From NCBI GenBank assembly GCA_017620015.1, contig JAFZRE010000009.1:1-64000 (forward strand): DNA of 64,000 bases. Reading direction: 5' to 3'. The translations under genes and the position numbers were made by a program. This document shows, piece after piece, positions 17,125 through 24,980 of the stretch. The notes below the pieces were generated by a model. That model saw nothing but the letters and a program-made list of their open reading frames with translations. It had not been told where the DNA came from and did no database searches. This DNA is from Bacteroidales bacterium (GTDB lineage: Bacteria; Bacteroidota; Bacteroidia; Bacteroidales; ML635J-15). Within the stretch, counting starts at the first letter, position 1, and each line of letters opens with the position of its first letter.

Positions 17125-17132
17125 CAAAATTA
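17125..17132 (-). promoter_or_regulatory. Promoter -7 box of the RiPP cluster
   Basis: The minus strand reads TAATTTTG, a perfect TAnnTTTG, 85 bases upstream of precursor 2. It is the only good box between the cluster and the preceding gene's terminator. A GCCGAAAA block and a GAGTAGGC block recur in the upstream repeats of each precursor. Confidence 0.6.
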
Positions 17133-17534
17133 CATTCCAATCCTCGCCTACTCTCGTCCAGCTTTTCGGCTTCCGCTGCTATCGTTTGCACTTGGGGTTA
17201 GGCAACAAAAAAGCCCGCACTCCAATCCCATCTCGAAGTGAAGGCTCTGGTATGCCCGAAGTAAAGATAAGAAAACAGTGCGTGCTGGATGCACGCAGCG
17301 TACTTTTCCGTCTTACTTCGTTTGGAATTTACCAGATTCTCACTTTCAGACAGACGGTATCGCTACCGATAATATGTGTCGCAAATATACACATTTTTTA
17401 ATTTCAGCAGACAAGCGTTGCTTTTTTTGCAGAAAAAAAATCGGTACTGCTTTCCTTTGCAAAGGTAGGAAGTATATAGGGAAAGGGAGTGGTACTTTTC
17501 GGTACTTATTTTGTCCTATCAAGTCAAATTACCA
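17133..17534. other. Non-coding region upstream of the RiPP cluster
   Basis: About 400 bases contain no convincing gene. There is a hairpin-like stretch around 17277-17300 (GTGCTGGATGCACGCAGC) and the 23-bp sequence listed separately at 17491-17513. The long spacing upstream of a peptide cluster could hold regulatory sites. Confidence 0.5.
17491..17513. promoter_or_regulatory. 23-bp repeated sequence, copy 1
   Basis: The bases from GGTACTTTTCGGTACTTATT to TTG recur exactly at 18524-18546. Each copy contains two GGTACTT units 10 bp apart, a direct-repeat layout typical of regulator binding. Copy 1 lies about 450 bp upstream of precursor 2, between it and the lipoprotein terminator. Confidence 0.6.
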
Positions 17535-17565
17535 CAAAAAAAAGTCTGCCGACAAGCAGGCAGAC
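17535..17565 (-). terminator. Intrinsic terminator after the lipoprotein gene
   Basis: On the minus strand GTCTGCC-tgcttgtc-GGCAGAC is followed by eight or more T residues. It ends the lipoprotein gene and isolates it from the RiPP promoter. Confidence 0.9.
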
Positions 17566-17593
17566 TCATTCTTACATAATATGAAATTAGTAT

Positions 17594-18421
17594 TTATTGC
17601 ATTGCGTTAGTCATCTTTGTGACAATCTTGGTGTAGCGGTTCATCTGCGCAGATGTCATCGACCCCTGCCCCTTGCTCAGTTTGTCACCAAGTTTCTCGG
17701 CCTGCTCGGCCAACGAAACAGATTCCGACAAGGCATTCGTGTCGCCGTTCATAACCTTCTTGCACACAGCCACATACTTGTCAACATACTTCTCGTACTC
17801 GTCGAGAATGGAATCCCAGTCGCCGTCTGAAACCTTTGAGGGCTTTGCTTCGTTGCTGAACTGTTGATTAGCAATGCCAATTTCAACTTTCAATCCAGAA
17901 ACCTTATCGAATTTTTCATAGGCTGTTTCGTAATCACTACGTTTAAAGTCGTACTGATACTGAACAACAATGTTTTCCGCAGTCTTTTCTTCCGATTTCA
18001 ACAATTCGTTGATACCTTCAGCTATCTTTAAGTCCAAACTGATTTCGGTTCCATTTGCGTCCAAAAATTGAGGGCGTGCATAACAATGACTAAATCCAAA
18101 CATTCCTGCATAACCGGGTTTCTCAAAATGAGGCGTTTCCTCAAGTTCTTTCCACGACTTGGCATTAGGCGTCTTTGCAATGGAAAATACCGACCTAACT
18201 TCCCAACCAAAATCACCATCCCCAACTTTTGTAAGGATAACCTTAACCGAATCTCCAGAAATCTCAAAGAAATCCTTGCAATCCCCGGTAAATTTCACAG
18301 CAGAAGCGGGAAGCATCTTCGTGACTTCTTCTCCATTTTTAGGCTTATTTTCGCCACCGCACGAACAAACTCCCAAAACAAGCGCAACAGCGCACATCAT
18401 TACAAACAAATTACTTTTCAT
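17594..18421 (-). CDS. Predicted lipoprotein (275 aa)
   Basis: I start at the ATG at 18421 because it gives a clean lipoprotein signal peptide: MKSNLFVMMCAVALVLGVCS with the lipobox cysteine in VCSCGG. The mature part has no recognised domain. It has mixed alpha/beta character and a helical C-terminal region (DSILDEYEKYVDKYVAVCKK, SLAEQAEKLGDKLSKGQ). It probably sits on the periplasmic or outer-membrane side. A 23-bp direct-repeat motif lies about 100 bases upstream and recurs beyond its terminator. Function is unknown. Confidence 0.75.
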   Translation of the reverse strand: MKSNLFVMMCAVALVLGVCSCGGENKPKNGEEVTKMLPASAVKFTGDCKDFFEISGDSVKVILTKVGDGDFGWEVRSVFSIAKTPNAKSWKELEETPHFEKPGYAGMFGFSHCYARPQFLDANGTEISLDLKIAEGINELLKSEEKTAENIVVQYQYDFKRSDYETAYEKFDKVSGLKVEIGIANQQFSNEAKPSKVSDGDWDSILDEYEKYVDKYVAVCKKVMNGDTNALSESVSLAEQAEKLGDKLSKGQGSMTSAQMNRYTKIVTKMTNAMQ

Positions 18422-18523
18422 TTTACTTTCGTTTAGAATTATACATTTAATTAACTTCATCTCTTCAACATCAAATGATATTGTTTCGTCGGCAAAAGTA
18501 GATGTAAAAAAAGGAACGGACTT

Positions 18524-18546
18524 GGTACTTTTCGGTACTTATTTTG
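18524..18546. promoter_or_regulatory. 23-bp repeated sequence, copy 2 (upstream of the lipoprotein)
   Basis: It is identical to 17491-17513. In the gene's orientation it contains AAGTACCGAAAAGTACC, two AAGTACC units 10 bp apart, about 103 bases upstream of the lipoprotein start. A regulator site or upstream promoter element is plausible. Confidence 0.6.
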
Positions 18547-18806
18547 GGGAAAATTGACAATGGACAATTAACAATGGATAATTGTAAGAACGCAAAATTT
18601 TGCGTTCCAACAATAACCATAGAAATCAGAAACATAGAAACAATTGACAAATCTCCCAATCAAATTTTATGTTTTTGTTTAACCACCTAAAAATCTTGCC
18701 AAACAAAAAAGTTGGGAAAACGGCAGAATCCGCCTATTTTTAGGTTGAAAAAACGGCAAAACTTTACACAACGCAAAGAAAATCTGTTATTTATACACAT
18801 AAACAC
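18547..18806. other. Intergenic region between lipoprotein and kinase genes
   Basis: This AT-rich stretch of about 260 bases has short direct repeats (GACAATGGACAATTAACAAT near 18556) and no gene. The kinase gene's stop lies further right, after the dyad. Confidence 0.5.
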
Positions 18807-18847
18807 AAAATAGTAATAGCTATTACGGTAATGGCTATTACTATTTT
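18807..18847. repeat. 41-bp dyad element, copy 1 (downstream of kinase)
   Basis: The sequence AAAATAGTAATAGCTATTAC then GGTAATGGCTATTACTATTT is an almost perfect palindrome built from two GTAATnGCnATTAC half-units. It is identical except for one base to 20931-20971 and related to 22333-22371. It may also terminate the kinase transcript. Confidence 0.85.
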
Positions 18848-18883
18848 ATAAAAAGCATACACAAATTTCGAAACGGCAAGTTT

Positions 18884-20215
18884 TTATCTATTGTCTATCT
18901 GCTCCTTGAACCTTTCCAACTCCTCACTAATGCTATCCCGCTTGCACCTGTCATTCACCACTTTATAAAATGACGGCAAATAAGAATAGACATTAAATAC
19001 CTTAGGCAACAATATCCCATATATCGCCATAAAATCCTTCTCGAATTCAACCATAAGATTCTCGTCTGCGGGCATCATCTTTTGCTCCAGCTGATATATC
19101 TCGTCCGCAAAACGATATTTGTATGGTTCGCCAAACTCTACATACTCAATTTTACCATCGGCAATGGCAGCCTTGATGTCTCGCTCGTACTTATCATACA
19201 AATCAAAATAGCACTTGTGTATCGAATCAAAGTCCAGCAACGATTCTTTTTTGAAAACATCACTCTGCTTTTTGTCAGACTCACTGACGATTGTCCTTAC
19301 ATCCGTTTTTGCTTCCGAAGAAACTTCTTCTTGGACATTAGTGCTATTTTCTGTAGAATCCACGGTCATTACTGGCGCTGGAACTGGCACATTTGATTCA
19401 TCCTGCCACTTATTCACAAACCATATCGCCACAAACAATGCAATGCCAATCACGGCTACCACAACAGACAGCAACGACCACACATCGCATCGCCGAATGG
19501 CCTTGCCTATATCCGAAACTTTACTGTAACGCCCATTCGTATTTTTATGCTGGCACTTCCGTGCAATCAGTCCATATCGATGCGGAAACAAAGCCTTGAT
19601 TATAAACCCAATAGAATAAATATCGCTCTTGCCGTCAATATTGCCTCCTTCCAGAAGTTCGGGAGATGCGTAAGATTTTGTTCCGCCAGTAGCCTTGTCG
19701 GTGCTAAAATCGCAATCGGCATAACCGAAATCTATCAGCTTCACATTGTGCCCGTTGCGAGTGATTAGGATGTTTTCGGGCTTCAAGTCGTTATGTACCA
19801 CCTGATGGCTATGGATAAACGCAACTGCATCAAGCAGTTCGTTCAGAATTCGCTTCCTCTCGCTGGCAGATGGCGATGTCGCCAAGAACTCCGCCAAAGT
19901 CATCCCATCGACATACTCCATCACAATGCACAGCCCAACCTGCGAGTCATCGCGCAAGTCGATGCAACGGACAATATGCTCGTTGCCGTATAACCGTTCA
20001 AACAGTTTGTACTCTCGTTCGAGACGGCTGACATTTTCGGCGGTACTACCGTTTTCAGTGTTTATTGCCTTCAGAAACAACTTTCTGCCGCCACTGATGA
20101 CTGTATAAAATTTGCTATAGCCAGCCCCCTCGCGTTCCACTTCCCGATAATCGTGAAACCTAGATGAATCGGAGACAATATTTCCGAACGAGCCCGATGT
20201 AAAACTTTCCAACAT
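18884..20215 (-). CDS. Membrane Ser/Thr protein kinase
   Basis: This 443-aa protein has a Hanks-type kinase domain: lysine K49 in KLFLKAI, catalytic HND at 141-143 with LKPENIL, DFG at 162-164, GGTKSYASPE as the activation/P+1 region and SDIYSIGFII. One helix (about residues 247-267, LLSVVVAVIGIALFVAIWF) anchors it. The remaining 175 residues are outside and unlike PASTA repeats. The glycine loop is unusual (REGAGYSKFY). It is divergent from a small putative DNA-binding protein with paired promoters. It may sense an envelope signal; substrates are unknown. Confidence 0.88.
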   Translation of the reverse strand: MLESFTSGSFGNIVSDSSRFHDYREVEREGAGYSKFYTVISGGRKLFLKAINTENGSTAENVSRLEREYKLFERLYGNEHIVRCIDLRDDSQVGLCIVMEYVDGMTLAEFLATSPSASERKRILNELLDAVAFIHSHQVVHNDLKPENILITRNGHNVKLIDFGYADCDFSTDKATGGTKSYASPELLEGGNIDGKSDIYSIGFIIKALFPHRYGLIARKCQHKNTNGRYSKVSDIGKAIRRCDVWSLLSVVVAVIGIALFVAIWFVNKWQDESNVPVPAPVMTVDSTENSTNVQEEVSSEAKTDVRTIVSESDKKQSDVFKKESLLDFDSIHKCYFDLYDKYERDIKAAIADGKIEYVEFGEPYKYRFADEIYQLEQKMMPADENLMVEFEKDFMAIYGILLPKVFNVYSYLPSFYKVVNDRCKRDSISEELERFKEQIDNR

Positions 20216-20229
20216 AGCAAAAATTACGG

Positions 20230-20237
20230 CAAAGGTA
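20230..20237 (-). promoter_or_regulatory. Promoter -7 box of the kinase
   Basis: The minus strand reads TACCTTTG, matching TAnnTTTG, 15 bases upstream of the kinase ATG. The opposite-strand promoter is 8 bases away. Confidence 0.6.
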
Positions 20238-20245
20238 ATTTTTTA

Positions 20246-20253
20246 TAATTTTG
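20246..20253 (+). promoter_or_regulatory. Promoter -7 box of the 203-aa protein
   Basis: TAATTTTG followed by CA lies 25 bases upstream of the ATG at 20278. It faces away from the kinase promoter, so the two genes share a 62-bp divergent control region. Confidence 0.65.
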
Positions 20254-20277
20254 CATCGCTACAAAACATTCACAAAA

Positions 20278-20889
20278 ATGTCAAAAACTTCAATTCCACG
20301 AAACGAAAAAGCCCTCGAAGAACTTCGCAACCGCATAAGGTCAGCCGCCGGATTCTACGACAAAGACCTAAGTCCTCACGACTTCAAGGAACTGCAATTG
20401 TCCATAAGGGTGAAGGTGCGGAATTCATCCATAACCGACAAGACCTTGAAACGCTTTTTCGGCTACGACCGCACCGACGACAATTCGCTCGTCAGATTGT
20501 ACACTTTGGATGTCCTGTCGCAATATGTCGGCTTTGAAAACTGGAATGCATTTCTCGAAAATTTCAGGCTTCTGTCGGGCGAAGGCTCGGGAGACTTTGT
20601 TGGGGAAGAAATCTGTTCCAACGACTTGAGTATCGGCGAAATGCTTCATATAGAATGGAACCCTGACCGCAAGTCGCTACTGAAATATTTAGGTGATTCG
20701 CGCTTTGAAATTATCGAAACAGAAAACTCCAAATGGCAGGTTGGCGACACCTTTTCGTGCAAGCATTTTATTCTTGGAAAGCCTCTGTATGTTGACAACC
20801 TAACCGACAAGGATGGTCTGCTAAAATCAAAAATGTTCGTTGTGGGAGGGAAAGGCGGGCTGACGGTTGTAAAGCGTGCCAACAATTAA
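20278..20889 (+). CDS. Putative DNA-binding protein of a Bacteroidales family (203 aa)
   Basis: The start at 20278 (MSKTSIPRNEKALEEL) follows the promoter. The N-terminal half contains SSITDKTLKRFFGYDRTDDN and LYTLDVLSQYVGFENWNAF, a helical segment seen at the head of many Bacteroidales proteins and probably DNA-binding. The C-terminal half (LHIEWNPDRKSLLKYLGDSR, FEIIETENSKWQVGDTF, ILGKPLYVDNL) is a small beta-barrel-like domain. I recall both halves together in other Bacteroidales but know no experiment. Divergence from the kinase suggests it is that kinase's regulator or target. Confidence 0.7.
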   Translation: MSKTSIPRNEKALEELRNRIRSAAGFYDKDLSPHDFKELQLSIRVKVRNSSITDKTLKRFFGYDRTDDNSLVRLYTLDVLSQYVGFENWNAFLENFRLLSGEGSGDFVGEEICSNDLSIGEMLHIEWNPDRKSLLKYLGDSRFEIIETENSKWQVGDTFSCKHFILGKPLYVDNLTDKDGLLKSKMFVVGGKGGLTVVKRANN

Positions 20890-20930
20890 AAGACTAAGAC
20901 ACAATCATCATAAATCCCACACAAGTTCCC

Positions 20931-20971
20931 AAAATAGTAATAGCCATTACGGTAATGGCTATTACTATTTT
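20931..20971. repeat. 41-bp dyad element, copy 2 (downstream of AAA ATPase)
   Basis: It matches 18807-18847 except for one base, and extends as TATAAAA on the right in both. It sits between convergent genes and could terminate either one. Confidence 0.88.
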
Positions 20972-21006
20972 ATAAAATTTGAGATATAAAATTGTATATC
21001 AATACC

Positions 21007-22323
21007 TTACATATCATCCAACGAAAGAGAACCCAAATGAAGTTTCATCTTTGCCAGTTCGGGCGTTTGCGCTAACATTACTTTTACCTTCTCCTTCAAA
21101 ACCTTTGCATTGTACTTGTCTTCGCGCTTTTTGAGTTCATAAATCCAGGCTTCCTTGGCAATCGGGTCGGCAACAATCAGATCTATCTCGTTTGTGCCCT
21201 TCCTGTCCCACCACTTGCCAACTATGTATTTGCCCTTCTCGGCAAACTTGGTTGCAAAATAGCGTTCCATCATAAGGCCAGAAACGGTGCTGTAGTCGCG
21301 TTCAATAATGGCTGCTAGCGATTTCAATGCATTGTTCTCGACAAGCGACTGGTATTTGTAAAAGAATCGGAACCAGAAAATCAAGAAACAGTCGTTGAGC
21401 TTGTAGCGGACTTTCTTGCTATTAGGCTTCGAGAATATTGGCAACGACTTGGTAATTAGACGGTAGTAGTTCTCCAAACGAATCAGGTAGCTGCCAATGT
21501 TGTCAAGTCCCAGCTCGTCCTCAATTTCGGCACGTGTTTTCATTCCGCTGGCAATGCAGACAAGGATGGAGAAATAAGTCGCGTAGTCGGGGCCAAACTC
21601 CTCTATCAGAATGTTCTTGCCCTCGGTGATAAACGGTGAATTTTCCATTGTGAGTGCCGCAAGCATCTTGTCTTTCGTAACATTTCCATTGTCGAGCAGC
21701 AACGACACATACCACGGGACTCCGCCCGTAATGCTAAACAATGCCAGCAAGTCCTCGGCAGTGTAATTTGGATTGAAGTCCGCCAAAATATCTTTCAGTG
21801 TGGAAGTGGAAAACGGGCGGAGCGTCATCTGCGCATTGGCACGACCGAAAAGTGGCTCGTTGTAGTCCTCAAATATTTTCTTCATCAGAGTAAATACGGA
21901 ACCGCTGATTATCAAGTTCAAATGGCTGTTTTCCCTATACAAGTCCCAATCGCGCTGAATGTCGCTGTATATGGATGGATTAACTTTCAAGAAGTTCTGA
22001 AATTCGTCAATTACCAAGGTAAAAGGTCTTTTCTCCGACATTTGCATAACGATACGGAACACTTCGGGAAAGGAATTTACCCTGCCGATTATCGGGAAAC
22101 CGAACTTCCTGCTAATTTCGTCCATAAAATCCTGGCACAAAAGTGGTTCTGTCTTTTTCCCGACAAAAAAATACAGCACTGTTTCGTCTCCGCATTTCAA
22201 CGCCAACTCGGTTTTGCCTATGCGTCTGCGTCCCATCAGAACAGTCATTTTCGACTCGTTTCTGCTCTGCCGAAGCACCTTTTTCAGTTCTTTCTGCTCA
22301 TTTTCCCTATTATAGAATTTCAT
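21007..22323 (-). CDS. AAA ATPase of the archaeal-ATPase/DUF234 type
   Basis: This 438-aa protein has Walker A in MGRRRIGKTEL (G31 to T38), Walker B in FTLVIDEFQNF and sensor 1 in LNLIISGSV. The C-terminal region (GLMMERYFATKFAEKGKYIV, DRKGTNEIDLIVADP, AWIYELKKRED) has the E...D...ExK arrangement of a PD-(D/E)XK-like DUF234 domain. It belongs to the same broad ATPase group as 12063-13262 but to a different subfamily. Dyads of one sequence family lie just downstream and just upstream. The cellular role is unknown. Confidence 0.88.
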   Translation of the reverse strand: MKFYNRENEQKELKKVLRQSRNESKMTVLMGRRRIGKTELALKCGDETVLYFFVGKKTEPLLCQDFMDEISRKFGFPIIGRVNSFPEVFRIVMQMSEKRPFTLVIDEFQNFLKVNPSIYSDIQRDWDLYRENSHLNLIISGSVFTLMKKIFEDYNEPLFGRANAQMTLRPFSTSTLKDILADFNPNYTAEDLLALFSITGGVPWYVSLLLDNGNVTKDKMLAALTMENSPFITEGKNILIEEFGPDYATYFSILVCIASGMKTRAEIEDELGLDNIGSYLIRLENYYRLITKSLPIFSKPNSKKVRYKLNDCFLIFWFRFFYKYQSLVENNALKSLAAIIERDYSTVSGLMMERYFATKFAEKGKYIVGKWWDRKGTNEIDLIVADPIAKEAWIYELKKREDKYNAKVLKEKVKVMLAQTPELAKMKLHLGSLSLDDM

Positions 22324-22332
22324 AGCATTATA

Positions 22333-22371
22333 TTTTAGTAAACAACATTACGGTAATAGCCATTACTATTT
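22333..22371. repeat. 39-bp dyad element, copy 3 (upstream of AAA ATPase)
   Basis: The right half (ATTACGGTAATAGCCATTAC at 22347-22366, then TATTT) matches the other copies. The left half (TTAGTAAACAAC) is degenerate. It begins 10 bases upstream of the ATPase start codon, inside the expected promoter region. Confidence 0.75.
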
Positions 22372-22482
22372 CGCAAAAGTACACATAATTTTCAGAACTG
22401 CAAACATTTATATATTTTTTCAAAAAAAACTTTGAACTCAGAAACCTTGAAACGCCGTAGGCATAGAAACTTAGAAACGGCG

Positions 22483-23106
22483 CTAGCCCTTCCACTCTTC
22501 CATCGCCCCAAACATTTCCGCAACAATCATCGCCGTAGCACCCCAAACCACCGAATTTCCACAAAGATAACTTGGTACCTCGTATTGTTTTCCTGCAACC
22601 GTCACAGACCTATTGTCTAAAGATGAGCGCATATCCTCGATATCAACTTCCAACACCTTCTTTACTTCGCTTTCCGACGTTTTGAAATCGCCAATTCCAT
22701 CGACAAAAGACACTACAGGAAAAATCTCAAAACTGCTCACTGGGACTTTTACGGACGGCAATTCGCCAATAACATCGGCACGTTGCACACTAATGCCGAT
22801 TTCTTCCAAAGTTTCGCGTATGGCTGTCGCAATGCTGTCGGCATCCGAAGGCTCTGCCTTACCACCAGGAAAAGAAATCTGTCCAGCGTGCTTGCCGATG
22901 TCGGTGCGCTCAATCATTATGGACTTCAACCTGCCATCGCGGACAAAAAGCAATATCATGACCGCCGACTTGCGCAAAGGAAACGGATTTGCATAATATC
23001 TTTCAAAATGCATACGTTGGAAATCGGAAAGCATCTTTTCGGGACACTTTTCCACTTCCTCTTGATCAAAATCCTTAAACATCAACGACAAAACCGACCT
23101 GTCCAT
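22483..23106 (-). CDS. Nudix hydrolase, probable CoA pyrophosphatase
   Basis: This 207-aa protein contains a Nudix box, GGKAEPSDADSIATAIRE followed by TLEEIG, matching GX5EX7REUXEEXGU. The preceding SVQ-less region and the NudL-type context (VMILLFVRDGRLKSIMIERT, ISFPGG) point to the CoA-pyrophosphatase subgroup. It is cytosolic. It is divergent from FTCD. The substrate assignment is by family resemblance only. Confidence 0.82.
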   Translation of the reverse strand: MDRSVLSLMFKDFDQEEVEKCPEKMLSDFQRMHFERYYANPFPLRKSAVMILLFVRDGRLKSIMIERTDIGKHAGQISFPGGKAEPSDADSIATAIRETLEEIGISVQRADVIGELPSVKVPVSSFEIFPVVSFVDGIGDFKTSESEVKKVLEVDIEDMRSSLDNRSVTVAGKQYEVPSYLCGNSVVWGATAMIVAEMFGAMEEWKG

Positions 23107-23201
23107 AGCAATTTGTTTTGCGCAAAGTTACTAAAAGTCCGCCCTATATCAGCCAGCTTTTTTATTTTTCATACAAGTATAAAAATACCAGATTTTTTAT
23201 G

Positions 23202-23209
23202 TATGTTTG
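23202..23209 (+). promoter_or_regulatory. Promoter -7 box of FTCD
   Basis: TATGTTTG fits TAnnTTTG and lies 23 bases upstream of the chosen ATG at 23233. It argues against the much longer upstream reading frame. Confidence 0.65.
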
Positions 23210-23232
23210 CGCAAAATTTAAAACGTATCGAA

Positions 23233-24927
23233 ATGAAGCAAATAATTGAATGCGTTCCTAATTTCAGCGAAGGACGCGATATGGCTGTCATCAAACAGAT
23301 AACCGATGTAATAGAATCAGTAGAAGGCATAAAGCTCCTCGACGTTGACCCGGGAGCAGCAACAAACCGCACTGTTGTAACCTTTGTCGGAGAACCCGAA
23401 CCAGTATGCAACGCAGCATTCCTAGCCGTAAAGAAGGCTTCGGAACTCATAGACATGAGCAAGCACCACGGAGCACACCCACGTTTCGGTGCCACCGACG
23501 TATGCCCGTTGATTCCTGTTTCAAACATCACGATGGAACAGACAGTTGAATATGCACGCAAACTTGCAAAACGCATAGGCGAAGAACTTTCAATTCCTGT
23601 TTATTGCTACGAAAGTGCAGCTTTCGAACCGAAACGTCGTAATCTTGCAAACTGCCGCTCTGGTGAATACGAAGCACTGCCAAAGCGCATCGGCAGCGAA
23701 GAATGGCATCCAGATTTCGGTCCACGCGAATGGAACAATAGTGTAATGCACACTGGTGCAACCGCAGTTGGCGCACGTAACTTCCTCGTTGCTTTCAACG
23801 TAAACCTTAACACCACTTCGGTAAACAAAGCTAACTCAATCGCATACGACGTCCGCGAACGTGGCCGTGTAAAGCGCGAAGGTCATCCAGTAACCGGCAA
23901 GCCAGTTCTCGATGAAAACGGCAACAAGGTATATGTTCCCGGTCTCTTGAAATCAGTTAAGGCAATCGGTTGGTACATTGAGGAATACGGAATTGCACAG
24001 ATTTCAATGAACCTCACCGACATCGACGTTACCCCTCTGCACGTTGCTTTCGACACTGTTTGCGAACGCGCTGCAGCTCACGGAATCCGCGTAACTGGTT
24101 CGGAACTCGTTGGTGTTACCCCGCTCAAGACCTTACTCGATGCAGGTAAATACTTCCTGCAAAAACAAGGACGTTCACTCGGCGTATCAGACGAAGAACT
24201 TATCAAGATAGCAGTTCGCTCACTCGGTTTGAACGACGTTAAGCCATTCGACCCGAAGAAGAACGTTATTGAATACATGCTCGAGGACAACAAGCCAAAG
24301 CTCATCGACATGGACTTGGTAAAGTTCTGCCACACCACTGCATCGGAATCGGCAGCTCCTGGTGGTGGTTCAATTTCGGCATATATGGGTTCGCTCGGCG
24401 CTGCTTTGGGAACTATGGTTGCAAACCTCACCGCTCTCAAGCATCGCAACGACGACACATGGAAGAACTACAGCGACTGGGCAGAAAAGGGCAAATATTA
24501 CCACGACGAACTGCTCAAGATGGTTGACGAGGACACCAATGCCTTCAACAAGATTATGGATGCATTTGCCCTGCCAAAGGCAAGCGACGAGGACAAGGCA
24601 CGCCGCAAACAAGCAATACAGGAAGCAACTAAGTTTGCTATCGAAATACCTTTCAAGACCATGAGCCTGAGCTGCGAAAGCATGCAAGTAATGCTCGAAA
24701 TGGCAAAGAACGGTCTTGAAGCTTCGATAAGTGATGCAGGTGTAGGCGCTTTGGCTGCAAGGTCGGCTGTTCAGGGAGCATTCCTCAACGTAAAGATAAA
24801 CTGCAAGTCTTACAACGACAAGGAGTTTGTTGCCGACATCCTAAAGAAGGGCGAAGAGATTGAAAACCGTGCTTTGGCAATCGAAAAGGAAGTAATGGAA
24901 ATTGCAAACCAGAAGATAAACGGTTAA
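23233..24927 (+). CDS. ftcD: Glutamate formimidoyltransferase-cyclodeaminase fusion
   Basis: The 564-aa bifunctional enzyme of histidine degradation moves the formimino group from formiminoglutamate to tetrahydrofolate and then cyclises it with loss of ammonia. Residues 1 to about 300 are the transferase (MKQIIECVPNFSEGRDMAVI, SKHHGAHPRFGATDVCPLIP). Residues about 355-564 are the cyclodeaminase (TTASESAAPGGGSISAYMGS). The frame stays open far upstream, but homology begins at 23233 and the promoter box ends just before it. Other histidine-utilisation genes are not in the window. A strong terminator follows. Confidence 0.95.
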   Translation: MKQIIECVPNFSEGRDMAVIKQITDVIESVEGIKLLDVDPGAATNRTVVTFVGEPEPVCNAAFLAVKKASELIDMSKHHGAHPRFGATDVCPLIPVSNITMEQTVEYARKLAKRIGEELSIPVYCYESAAFEPKRRNLANCRSGEYEALPKRIGSEEWHPDFGPREWNNSVMHTGATAVGARNFLVAFNVNLNTTSVNKANSIAYDVRERGRVKREGHPVTGKPVLDENGNKVYVPGLLKSVKAIGWYIEEYGIAQISMNLTDIDVTPLHVAFDTVCERAAAHGIRVTGSELVGVTPLKTLLDAGKYFLQKQGRSLGVSDEELIKIAVRSLGLNDVKPFDPKKNVIEYMLEDNKPKLIDMDLVKFCHTTASESAAPGGGSISAYMGSLGAALGTMVANLTALKHRNDDTWKNYSDWAEKGKYYHDELLKMVDEDTNAFNKIMDAFALPKASDEDKARRKQAIQEATKFAIEIPFKTMSLSCESMQVMLEMAKNGLEASISDAGVGALAARSAVQGAFLNVKINCKSYNDKEFVADILKKGEEIENRALAIEKEVMEIANQKING

Positions 24928-24952
24928 TAGCTCATACAGCATAAAAGAACAT

Positions 24953-24979
24953 AAAGCCCGCATTAATGTGGGCTTTTTT
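24953..24979. terminator. Bidirectional terminator between FTCD and ostA-like
   Basis: AAAGCCCGCATTAATGTGGG then CTTTTTT forms a hairpin with T-rich tails on both strands, between convergent genes. Confidence 0.9.
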
Positions 24980-24980
24980 G

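Noticed and set aside
22783..23232. 150-residue upstream extension of FTCD
   Set aside because: It overlaps the Nudix gene on the other strand, has no homology, and a promoter box lies between it and the FTCD start.
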